This document shows, one piece after another, positions 55,825 through 64,000 of a stretch of DNA of 64,000 nucleotides. A program made the translations under genes and the position numbers. The DNA comes from Ramlibacter humi (GTDB lineage Bacteria; Pseudomonadota; Gammaproteobacteria; Burkholderiales; Burkholderiaceae_C): contig NZ_SMLK01000001.1 of the NCBI RefSeq assembly GCF_004681975.1, positions 248,001 to 312,000 of the forward strand. Reading direction: 5' to 3'. How positions within the stretch are numbered: the first letter of the stretch is position 1; every line of letters starts with the position of its first letter. The notes under the pieces are model-generated. The model ran no database searches. It had not been told where the DNA came from and saw only the letters and a list, made by a program, of their open reading frames with translations.

Positions 55825-56172
55825 ATGGCCCTCCTGCACCCAGACCGCACCCTCGAGCAGCTCGCGCTGCTCGAGGTGTACGCGGCCGAATTCGACTGGT
55901 ACTGCTTCTGCCTGGTCTGCGGCCACGCGCCGGGCCGGGGGCAGGACACGCTTCAATCGCTCTACCAGGCGCAAGCCCGGCGGCGGGGCAACCGCATGCG
56001 CGAACTCTACCCACTGGTGTGCGCGCACTGGGACGCGGTGAACCTGGCCAACCAGATGGCCCAGGCCCGCGACGACTGGACCCGGGCGCGGCTGCACTCG
56101 CGCCTGCGCGAAGCCAAGGTGCGCCACCGCACGGTGGTGCAGTCGCTTCGCGGCGCGTGGGCGGGGACCTAG
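55825..56172 (+). CDS. Hypothetical protein, helical
   Basis: 115 residues from the ATG at 55825; an ATG at 55714 in the same frame would add 37 residues of poor quality. It begins MALLHPDRTLEQLALLEVYA and has a Cys-containing patch CFCLVCGHAPG, then a helical second half rich in Arg and Gln. The two Cys-x2-Cys-like positions could bind a metal. No family recognised. It converges on the DsbA-like gene. Confidence 0.55.
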   Translation: MALLHPDRTLEQLALLEVYAAEFDWYCFCLVCGHAPGRGQDTLQSLYQAQARRRGNRMRELYPLVCAHWDAVNLANQMAQARDDWTRARLHSRLREAKVRHRTVVQSLRGAWAGT

Positions 56173-56179
56173 GCGGGAG

Positions 56180-56833
56180 TCAGGCCGGCTGGGCCGCGAT
56201 CTGCCGCAGCGCCTGCTCGAACACTTCGGGCGGCTGGCCGCCCTGGATGAGGTGGCGGCCGTTGATCACCACCGAGGGCACCGCGCGGATGCCCAGCTGC
56301 TGCCAGTGCGCTTCCTGTTCGCGCACCTCGCGCGCGAACTCGCCGGTTTCCAGGATGGCTTGCGCTCGCGCACGGTCGAGTCCCGCGCGGTCCACGGCAG
56401 CCAGCAGCACCTGCGCGTCGGAGACGTTCGTCGCTTCGGTGAAGTAGGCGCGCAGCAGCGACTTCTTGAGCTTGTGCTGGGCATCGCCCGGCAGCGAGCC
56501 GGCCCAGTGCAGCAGGCGGTGCGCGTCAAAGGTGTTCCACACGCGGCCGCGTCCTTCCTTGCGGAAGTCGAAGCCCACCGTCTGGCCGCGCTCGCGGATG
56601 GCCTGCCAGTTGGCGGCCTGCTGCTCGGCGGTGGAGCCGTACTTCTGCGACAGGTGCTCGGTGATGTCCTGGCCCTCCGGCCCCATGGAAGGGTTCAGCT
56701 CGAACGGCTGGAAGTGCAGTTCGGTCTTCACGTCGCCCATGCGCTGCAGTGCCTGCTCCAGCGACGAAAGGCCGACGGCGCACCACGGGCAGGCCACGTC
56801 GGAGACGAAATCGATCTTGAGGGCGGAGGTCAT
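56180..56833 (-). CDS. DsbA-family oxidoreductase (FrnE-like)
   Basis: 217 residues, thioredoxin-like fold with helical insertion. The active site is CPWC at 15-18 and the cis-Pro loop is AVPSVVINGR. No signal peptide, so it acts in the cytoplasm as in FrnE/2-hydroxychromene-isomerase-like proteins. The start at 56833 is chosen on the short family N-terminus (MTSALKIDFVSDVACPW). It is the last gene on this strand before a gap of 276 bp that holds a candidate ncRNA. Confidence 0.86.
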   Translation of the reverse strand: MTSALKIDFVSDVACPWCAVGLSSLEQALQRMGDVKTELHFQPFELNPSMGPEGQDITEHLSQKYGSTAEQQAANWQAIRERGQTVGFDFRKEGRGRVWNTFDAHRLLHWAGSLPGDAQHKLKKSLLRAYFTEATNVSDAQVLLAAVDRAGLDRARAQAILETGEFAREVREQEAHWQQLGIRAVPSVVINGRHLIQGGQPPEVFEQALRQIAAQPA

Positions 56834-56989
56834 GCGGGGGATGGTAGCGGCGGTCCGCCGACCCTGCGGCGCGCAGGCTTTCGCGCGAAGGAAAGGGGCC
56901 AGCCGCAAAGCTGCTGAATGGACACTGACTTGTGCGCCGAGACCCCGTGCATGGAAGCGGCAATGGCCACGAACGGCCAATGGCGGACA

Positions 56990-57104
56990 AGAATCTCCTC
57001 CCGTCGGCAGTGGCTCCCCTTCAGGTGGGAACGATCGTTGGCCTGAACAACTGCCGATGTTTCATCCCCCCGCCGGCTTTGGCCGTGCGGGGGTTTCTTT
57101 TTTT
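56990..57104 (+). ncRNA. Candidate structured small RNA with intrinsic terminator
   Basis: Nested complementary segments occur in order: CGGCAG (57005) with CTGCCG (57051), TTCAGG (57020) with CCTGAA (57042), and the self-complementary AACGATCGTT at 57030. This long hairpin is followed within 12 bp by a strong terminator. No plus-strand gene lies upstream closer than 56172, so the RNA has no evident host gene. The 5' end is not known; no clear promoter was found and no Rfam family was recognised. Confidence 0.4.
57067..57104 (+). terminator. Strong intrinsic terminator on the plus strand, without an upstream gene
   Basis: Stem CCCCCGC/GCGGGGG extended by CGGC/GCCG with one bulged base and loop TTTG, then TTTCTTTTTTT. 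It lies 6 bp beyond the end of the atuF-like gene, which is transcribed in the opposite direction. Confidence 0.8.
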
Positions 57105-57109
57105 CCGGC

Positions 57110-59064
57110 TCAGCCGGCCGCGATCTCGATGAGCACCGCGCCGCCCGCCACCTGCTGGCCGGCGGCGGCATGCAGGGCCGTGACGCGGCCCGCGGCGGGC
57201 GCGGCGTGCACGTGCTCCATCTTCATCGCCTCCAGCGTGAGAAGCGGCTGGCCCGCGGTGACGGTCTCACCGGGTCCGACCAGCACGGCGGCGACGCGGC
57301 CGTTCATCGCGGCCCGCACGCGGCCATCGCCGTTGCCCGCTCCCGGCTTGGGTGCGGGCAGCCACGTGAGGTCTTCCACCCGGTGCGGACGTCCGGCCAC
57401 CTGCAGCCACAACGCGTCGCCTTCGCGCGCGAACTCGATGGCGTGGGCCGTGCCGTCCAGCGTGGCGCGTGCGCTGCCATTGGCGGCATGCGTGTCCTGC
57501 AGGCGGTGCACTGCCTCGCCGATGCGCACCTCGACGTTGCCCTGGCCCAGCGCCAGCACTTTGGCGTGCACGGCCGCTCCATCCACCTGCAGCCAGACGG
57601 GAATGGGCAGCCGCGGCGCGAGTGCGCCATCGGCGCGGCGGCGGGAAGGCGCGCTGGCGAGCAGCAGCCACGCGGCGATGGCTTGTGACCGCGCCACTTC
57701 GGCGCCGGCCGCTTCGAGCAACTGCCCGCCGTGCGCCGCGATGAAGGCCGTGGTCGCGCGGCCCGCCGCGAATTCCGGATGCGCCAGCACCGAAGCGAGA
57801 AACGCCTGGTTGGTCGTGACGCCCAGCGCCAGCAGCTGCCGCAAACCTTGCGACAGGCGCCGGCGCGCTTCTTCGCGCGTGCCACCGTGCGCCACCAGCT
57901 TGGCGATCATCGAGTCGTAGAACGGCGGCACCACGGCGCCGTCGTGCAGCGCGTGTTCCACGCGCAAGCCCTCGGGCGGGCGCCATCTGCGCAGCGTGCC
58001 GGCCTGCGGCAGGAAGCCTTGCGCGGCGTCTTCGGCGCACAGCCGCACCTCGATGGCGTGGCCTTCGAAGCGGATGTCCTGCTGCCGCAGCGGCAACGGC
58101 TCGCCTGCCGCCACACGCAGCTGCCACTCCACGAGGTCCAGTCCGGTGAGCGCTTCGGTGACGGGATGCTCCACCTGCAGCCGCGTGTTCATCTCCATGA
58201 ACCAGAACTGCCCTTGCGCATCCAGCAAAAATTCCAGCGTGCCGGCGCCTTCGTAGCCGATGGCGCGCACGGCCGCGACGGCTGCCGCACCCATGCGCCG
58301 GCGCAGCGCGGCGTCCACGGCAGGCGAGGGCGACTCCTCCACCAGCTTCTGGTGGCGCCGCTGCACCGAGCAGTCGCGCTCGCCCAGGTGGACGGCGTTG
58401 CCGTGCCGGTCGGCGAAGACCTGGATCTCCACGTGACGCGGCGATTCGATGGCGCGTTCCAGCAGCACCGTGCCGTCGCCGAACGCGTTGCGCGCTTCCG
58501 ATTGCGCGCTGCGCAGCAGTGGCAGGAATTCGGACGCATCCCGCACCAGCCGCATGCCGCGCCCGCCGCCGCCCGCGGTGGCTTTCACCATCACGGGAAA
58601 GCCGATGCGCCGTGCTTCTTCCGCCAGCCGCTCTTCCGACGGATCGTCGCCTTGATGGCCGGGGATGCACGGCACGCCCGCCGCCGCCATGCGTTGCTTG
58701 GCGCCCGCCTTGTCGCCCATCGCGCGGATCGCTTCCGGCGAAGGACCGACGAACACCAGGCCCGCATCGCGGCAGGCCTGCGCGAAGGCCGCGTTTTCCG
58801 CCAGGAAGCCATAGCCGGGATGCACCGCGTCGGCGCCGGTGCGCCGCGCCGCATCGACGATGGCATCGATGCGCAGGTACGACTCCGCCGGCAACGGCCC
58901 GCCTATGCACACGGCTTCGTCCGCCGCGTTCACGTGCGGCGCGTGCGCATCGGCGGTGGAGTGGACCGCGACGGTGGCGTAGCCCATGCGATGGGCCGTG
59001 CGCAGCACGCGCAGCGCGATCTCGCCGCGGTTGGCCACCAGCAGCTTGCGGAAGGGCGTGGGGT

Positions 59065-59068
<4 letters not shown>
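57110..59068 (-). CDS. Acyl-CoA carboxylase biotin-carboxylase/BCCP subunit (geranyl-CoA carboxylase alpha-like)
   Basis: 652 residues. The biotin carboxylase domain (about 5-450) has LLVANRGEIALRVLRTA, the ATP loop KATAGGGGRGMRLV and EMNTRLQVEHPVTE. The biotin carrier domain at the C-terminus holds the biotinyl Lys in LEAMKMEHV. It carboxylates biotin for the partner carboxyltransferase encoded upstream (60369). The ATG overlaps the preceding stop (ATGA). Operon partners point to AtuF rather than methylcrotonyl-CoA carboxylase MccA/LiuD, but subunits are similar, so this is a judgement from context. Confidence 0.8.
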
Positions 59069-60219
<1,151 letters not shown>

Positions 60220-60244
60220 GCTGCTCTCCTATCTCGAAGAAATA

Positions 60245-60364
60245 CGGACAACCTTACGCAGAGGACGCGGAGGTCACGCAGAGAGCGCGGAGCAATGACA
60301 TAGGAATCCATTTTTTCTCTGCGAGCTCTGCGCTTCTTCTGCGTCCTCTGCGTAAGGGAGTCCG
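60245..60364. repeat. Long GCAGAG-type hairpin repeat, copy 4
   Basis: Left CGGACAACCTTACGCAGAGG, right CCTCTGCGTAAGGGAGTCCG, with further GCGGAG/CTCTGCG units between and an AT-rich centre. It lies within an operon, between the carboxyltransferase and dehydrogenase genes. Confidence 0.85.
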
Positions 60365-60368
60365 CTTT

Positions 60369-61979
60369 TCATGGCCGCGCCACCGAAAACTGCATCTTGC
60401 GCGGAGCCCGGGCTTCCGCCTCGCGGCAGATGGCGAACGCCTCCGCCAGCACGGCGCGCGTGTCGCGGGGATCGATCACGCCATCGTCCAGCAGCCGGGC
60501 GCTGGTGGTGAACACGCTCATCTGGCTGTCGAAGCGCTCGACGATGCGGCGCGACAGGTCGTCCAGCTTGGCTTCGTCCACCGCGCCTTTGCGGCGCATG
60601 GCGGCCTCGGTGACCATGCGCATGGTGCCTGCTGCCTGTTCGCCGCCCATCACGGCCGTCCGTGCGTTCGGCCAGCTGAAGCAGAAGCGCGGCGCGAAGC
60701 CGCGGCCGCACATGCCGTAGTTGCCCGCCCCGTACGACGCGCCGCAGTACACGGTGACCTGCGGCACGGTGGCGTTGGTCACGGCCTGGATCATCCTGGA
60801 GCCGTGCTTGATGATGCCGGCCTCTTCGTGCGCCTTGCCCACCATGAAGCCGGTCGTGTTGTTCAGGTAGAGCAGGGGCGTGCCCGACTGGCAGCAGGCC
60901 TGGATGAAGTGCGCGGCCTTGTTGGCGCCGGCCGAATCGATGGGGCCATTGTTGGTGATCACGCCCACCGGCCAGCCTTCCAGGCGGAAATGGCCGCACA
61001 CGGTGGCGCTGCCGTAGTTCTCGCCGAACTCGAGGAAATCGCTGCCGTCGGCGATGCGGGCGATGACCTGGCGCATGTCCACCGGCCGCTTCAGGTCGGC
61101 GGGCATCACGCCCAGCAGTTCTTCCCCGTCGCAGCGGGGCGGTTCGAAGTCGCGCCGTTCGTGTTGGCGGTCCCAGTCGATGTTGGCGAGGATGTTGCGC
61201 GCGATGCGCAAGGCATCGCGGTCGTCTTCCGCCAGGTAGTCGCCCAGGCCGGAGACGGAAGTGTGCATCACCGCGCCGCCCAGCTCCTCTTCCGTGGCGA
61301 TCTCGCCGGTGGCGGCTTTCAGCAGCGGCGGCCCGGCGAGGAAGGCGCGCGTGCGGTCGCGCACCATCACGATGTAGTCCGACAGGCCCGTCTGGTACGC
61401 GCCGCCCGCCGTCGACGAGCCGTGCGTCACCGTCACCACCGGCAGCCCCGCCGCCGACAGCCGCGCCAGGTTGCGGAACGTCGCGCCGCCGCGGATGAAG
61501 TCTTCGACGCGGTATTCCAGCAGGTTGGCGCCGGCCGATTCCACCAGCTGCACGTAGGGCAGGCGGTTTTCCAGCGCGAGTTCCTGCACGCGCAGCAGCT
61601 TCTCCAGCCCCATCGGCTGCAGCGCGCCGGCGTCGATGCCGGAATCGGACGCCATCACCATGCAGCGGATGCCGCTGACGAAGCCGATGCCCGCGACGAT
61701 GCCGCCGCCGGGGACGCTCTTCGACAGGTCAGGCGTGTCCATGCCCAGGCCGGCGAGCGTGCACAGCTCCAGGAACGGCGCGCCGGGGTCCAGCAGCAGC
61801 GCGATGCGCTCGCGCGGCAGCAGCTGGCCGCGGGCGGCGAAGCGTTCGCCTGCGGCGGCGGACTTGGTGCGCGTGCGCTCCTCGTGTGCGCGCACCTGCT
61901 CGAGCAGGCCCAGCATGTGGGCGCGGTTGGCGGCGAAGACCTCGCTGGAAGGGGCGAGGGTGGAGTCGATGGTGGGCAT
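60369..61979 (-). CDS. Acyl-CoA carboxylase carboxyltransferase subunit (geranyl-CoA carboxylase beta-like, AtuC)
   Basis: 536 residues. Carboxyltransferase domains N (about 30-280) and C (about 300-520). Key segments are VESAGANLLEYR, VTHGSSTAGGAYQTGLSDYIV, AGPPLLKAATGE, and late YCGASYGAGNYGMCGRGFAPR. The GLSDYIV motif and SAGLPVVTVTHGS resemble AtuC more than methylcrotonyl-CoA carboxylase beta. It transfers CO2 from biotin to the acyl-CoA. It is the first gene of the leftward operon; no atuA, atuB, atuE or regulator gene is seen upstream. Confidence 0.8.
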   Translation of the reverse strand: MPTIDSTLAPSSEVFAANRAHMLGLLEQVRAHEERTRTKSAAAGERFAARGQLLPRERIALLLDPGAPFLELCTLAGLGMDTPDLSKSVPGGGIVAGIGFVSGIRCMVMASDSGIDAGALQPMGLEKLLRVQELALENRLPYVQLVESAGANLLEYRVEDFIRGGATFRNLARLSAAGLPVVTVTHGSSTAGGAYQTGLSDYIVMVRDRTRAFLAGPPLLKAATGEIATEEELGGAVMHTSVSGLGDYLAEDDRDALRIARNILANIDWDRQHERRDFEPPRCDGEELLGVMPADLKRPVDMRQVIARIADGSDFLEFGENYGSATVCGHFRLEGWPVGVITNNGPIDSAGANKAAHFIQACCQSGTPLLYLNNTTGFMVGKAHEEAGIIKHGSRMIQAVTNATVPQVTVYCGASYGAGNYGMCGRGFAPRFCFSWPNARTAVMGGEQAAGTMRMVTEAAMRRKGAVDEAKLDDLSRRIVERFDSQMSVFTTSARLLDDGVIDPRDTRAVLAEAFAICREAEARAPRKMQFSVARP

Positions 61980-62091
61980 CGACCGGGAGGTTAGGCGGGG
62001 GAAGGGTGCTGCGTCTTGTGGGAAGTGGCTAGTCAAGCCGGGAAAGCGCCCGGTCAAGGCGGCGCATGCCCTGCCAACCCCATCTAGCCGT

Positions 62092-62871
62092 TCAGGTCAG
62101 CGGCAGTTGTTCATATGCTGTCAGCATCGATTCGCGCTCCTCCGCGGACAAGAGCCCCTGCGGTGCGCCCAAGGCCATGGCCGCGACCAGCATCGCGTCA
62201 AGGGCAAGTTGCCACTTGGGCGCGAACCACAGCTCGTCGCCTTCGACCACGAATGCCGCCTGCCCGTCCAGTTCCCTTGCCCTGCTGACGAGAACGGAGT
62301 GCAAGACGGCGAACGCGCCGTTGACGGGTGATCGCAAACCCCTGCAACCCGCCGCCAATGTGTGCCTGTGGTCGTCGCCTATGTGATGGGAGCCGGGCTC
62401 GACGTCGCGCAACCATCGGTTCCATGCTTCCGAATAGGCAGCAAACGCATCTTCCATCGGTGCGCCCTCGAGCAATGCGAAGTCTTTCCCGGTCCACCTT
62501 GACGCTCGACTGATGAGTGCCCTCACGTCCTCACCGTTCGGCCCGAAGATCATCCCCACCGGGACCTCGCCGAGCACACGGACCTTCGTGGCGCGCGTGT
62601 ATGGCGCATCGGCAGCGGGCTGCTGTCCGGCGCGGAGAAGGATCTCGACCTCCATCAGGCGCCCAGGCCACTTCGCAGCGATCACCGAGGAAGGCGAGTG
62701 GTCCACCACGATCCATGGAGGGCTGTCGGAACCTGAGCCGGCGACCGTGCCCGGGGGTGCGCCACTCATGGCGCCGCGCTCAGAGTCCGCGACATAGACG
62801 AAACCTCTCAGCTGTCGAGGCGACGGCGCGACCAGCGCCTCCAACAACTGCATGAAACGATTCAGGAACAT
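62092..62871 (-). CDS. Hypothetical protein, accessory
   Basis: 259 residues. No family recognised. It contains WIVVDHSPSSVIAAKWPGRL, FGPNGEDVRALISRASRWTG and a C-terminal helical part with GQAAFVVEGDELWFAP. Possibly two domains; no signal or membrane span. Base composition is somewhat lower in GC than the neighbours. Imperfect 19-bp direct repeats (62013-62031 and 62892-62910) lie on either side. An alternative start MQLLEAL is seven codons in. Confidence 0.55.
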   Translation of the reverse strand: MFLNRFMQLLEALVAPSPRQLRGFVYVADSERGAMSGAPPGTVAGSGSDSPPWIVVDHSPSSVIAAKWPGRLMEVEILLRAGQQPAADAPYTRATKVRVLGEVPVGMIFGPNGEDVRALISRASRWTGKDFALLEGAPMEDAFAAYSEAWNRWLRDVEPGSHHIGDDHRHTLAAGCRGLRSPVNGAFAVLHSVLVSRARELDGQAAFVVEGDELWFAPKWQLALDAMLVAAMALGAPQGLLSAEERESMLTAYEQLPLT

Positions 62872-63046
62872 GTGGACTTGGCGGGCAGGAAGTCTTGTGA
62901 GAAGCGGCTAACGAGGGCGCATGGGCGGACCTCAGGCCTTCTCGGCCGTGAGAGCTATTTGCTTGACAGACTGTGATGCCCTTGTAGTCGGAGTTGACCC
63001 ACGCACAACCGGTTCGCGTCCGTGCTCAACGACCGTTTAGAGCGGC

Positions 63047-63529
63047 TTAGCAAGCGGTGAATGACATGACTCCGCCAGCAGCCAAACCAAGCGACAGCTT
63101 GAAAACCTCCGTCATCAGCGACTTGACTGCATCTGCTCCGGCCTTCTCGGCCCCGGTCGAAAGCACTTTCTTGATCTTATGGATCAACGCCTCCCTTGGC
63201 ACAGCCTCCTTAAGAGACGCGGGAAGATAGCCTAGTATGGTGAGCGCTTTAAGGGTGAGACGGGTCTCAAATAGCGTGCCACTTGGTCGGCTATGGCCCG
63301 ATCGCCGCTCAAACCGTATGAACCCCTCTTCCGCCAACCAATCAGCCGCAGCTTCCCCCACAGAGGTCCAAGCAAATACTTCGTCTAGCGAGGCGCCATC
63401 TGGAACACAGCGCCTACTCACAGCGCCAATGTCAAGCTCTGCAGGCGAGGGGAACGAGTCGTACAGACTCGAAAAAATCGCCAATACGATGAGATCGAAA
63501 CGCAGGATATTTGGGGGAGCTTTGTGCAT
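63047..63529 (-). CDS. Hypothetical protein of the low-GC end region
   Basis: 160 residues from the ATG at 63529; 21 more residues are possible from 63592. The first part has ILRFDLIVLAIFSSLYDSFP and a winged-helix-like run (VGEAAADWLAEEGFIRFERR, then TLKALTILGYLP). The end has EKAGADAVKSLMTEVFK and a hydrophobic Gly-rich tail. The layout recalls small accessory regulators or immunity-like proteins, but no function can be assigned. Codon use is visibly less GC-biased than in the rest of the window, consistent with transfer. Confidence 0.6.
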   Translation of the reverse strand: MHKAPPNILRFDLIVLAIFSSLYDSFPSPAELDIGAVSRRCVPDGASLDEVFAWTSVGEAAADWLAEEGFIRFERRSGHSRPSGTLFETRLTLKALTILGYLPASLKEAVPREALIHKIKKVLSTGAEKAGADAVKSLMTEVFKLSLGLAAGGVMSFTAC

Positions 63530-63650
63530 GTGGGGCAATCCGGTAGCTTTAATGCCAAGTTGACTGGCGGCCAGGAAAATGTGCGCGCGCAACGCGCGGA
63601 CGCCGTGTCAAAAAACCCGTTAGGCATCACGCCCGCCGCGGCCGATATGT

Positions 63651-63959
63651 TTAGTACAGCCAAACCCAAGCCCAGCGCGCCTGAGCGACCTTGGCCCTCG
63701 CGAATGCACACATGGACGTGAAGTAACCGATACCTCCGGCCCACGCCGAGAGATCAACAAGAAACCGCGAGATGTCCGCGCCAGATTTGAACTGGCTTTG
63801 CAGGATCATTGCGGCACCGTACCCGACTATGCACACGGTAACTGCCGTTTGCCCCATTTTTTTTGAAATGCAGGAGCATTCACCAACCTTCCTTGTGATG
63901 CCTAGCGTGAAGGTGACCAGCACGTCGCGGCAAAGGGCCGCACGATGCACGATCTCCAA
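63651..63959 (-). CDS. Hypothetical small membrane protein, possibly 5'-partial at the window end
   Basis: 102 residues from a TTG at 63959; the frame stays open to the window edge with plausible residues (HVAAWGRTTPLEIVHR), so the true start may lie outside. There are one or two hydrophobic segments (about 34-55 and 70-88), and three Cys. No family recognised. Same strand as the gene at 63047 and same low-GC character. Confidence 0.45.
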   Translation of the reverse strand: MEIVHRAALCRDVLVTFTLGITRKVGECSCISKKMGQTAVTVCIVGYGAAMILQSQFKSGADISRFLVDLSAWAGGIGYFTSMCAFARAKVAQARWAWVWLY

Positions 63960-64000
63960 CGGGGTCGTGCGGCCCCATGCCGCAACGTGTCCGAGTCGAC

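Noticed and set aside
56932-57132. 66-residue plus-strand ORF over the terminator
   Set aside because: It reads through a strong terminator and a hairpin, has no ribosome site, and overlaps the atuF-like gene end; a structured RNA is the better explanation.

Overview
The window is a GC-rich, gene-dense chromosomal segment. The gene families, the liv/Bug transporter content, the cbb3 oxidase cluster and the repeat types point to a betaproteobacterium of the Burkholderiales, most likely Comamonadaceae (Ramlibacter/Variovorax-like). That assignment is inferred from protein families and base composition, not from a marker gene. No rRNA or tRNA gene and no CRISPR array was seen. The last kilobase or so (about 62.9-64.0 kb) is visibly less GC-rich and holds unrecognised genes, so it looks like the edge of an accessory region.

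Region 1 (0.1-18.6 kb) is a lignin-aromatic catabolism block. A leftward set holds vanA-vanB (vanillate O-demethylase), a MetE-like protein and a Vgb-like beta-propeller. It diverges from a GntR regulator, and the spacer holds two identical TGTATACA palindromes. Next come a complete branched-chain-type ABC transporter (livK-H-M-G-F), a Bug/TctC binding protein, a DUF1932 dehydrogenase and a broken AEC transporter. A LysR gene then diverges from ligJ-ligK-ligI-ligA-ligB, the protocatechuate 4,5-cleavage pathway. The missing ligC lies 15 kb away at 33.4 kb. A shared 28-bp LysR-type site lies before the lig operon and before ligC, and a weaker copy before livK, so the three units may form one regulon.

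Region 2 (18.7-33.3 kb) is a microaerobic respiration island. It holds two universal stress proteins, ccoI-S-N-O-Q-P-G-H with a small extra membrane protein, a PAS histidine kinase with a NarL-type regulator, a single-domain receiver, an FNR protein, hemN and a TauE/SafE-like membrane protein. FNR-type boxes lie before the stress proteins/ccoI, ccoN and hemN.

Region 3 (33.4-56.8 kb) is mixed housekeeping and accessory: ligC, a small unknown operon, a PAS kinase, an aldo/keto reductase, acs, a small cytochrome c, ilvD with a LysR gene, lgt, a MddA-like methyltransferase, a malonate operon (gntR-matA-bug-ech-matB), a hybrid kinase, a methyltransferase and a DsbA-like protein. Region 4 (57.1-62 kb) is a leftward operon resembling atuC-atuD-atuF (geranyl-CoA carboxylase and citronellyl-CoA dehydrogenase). 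A possible structured small RNA with a strong terminator lies just beyond its end, on the opposite strand.

Intergenic DNA is unusually full of palindromic repeats of several families. One of them overlaps the stop codon of the upstream gene at all four copies. Another brackets a GIY-YIG nuclease gene as a perfect 43-bp direct repeat.
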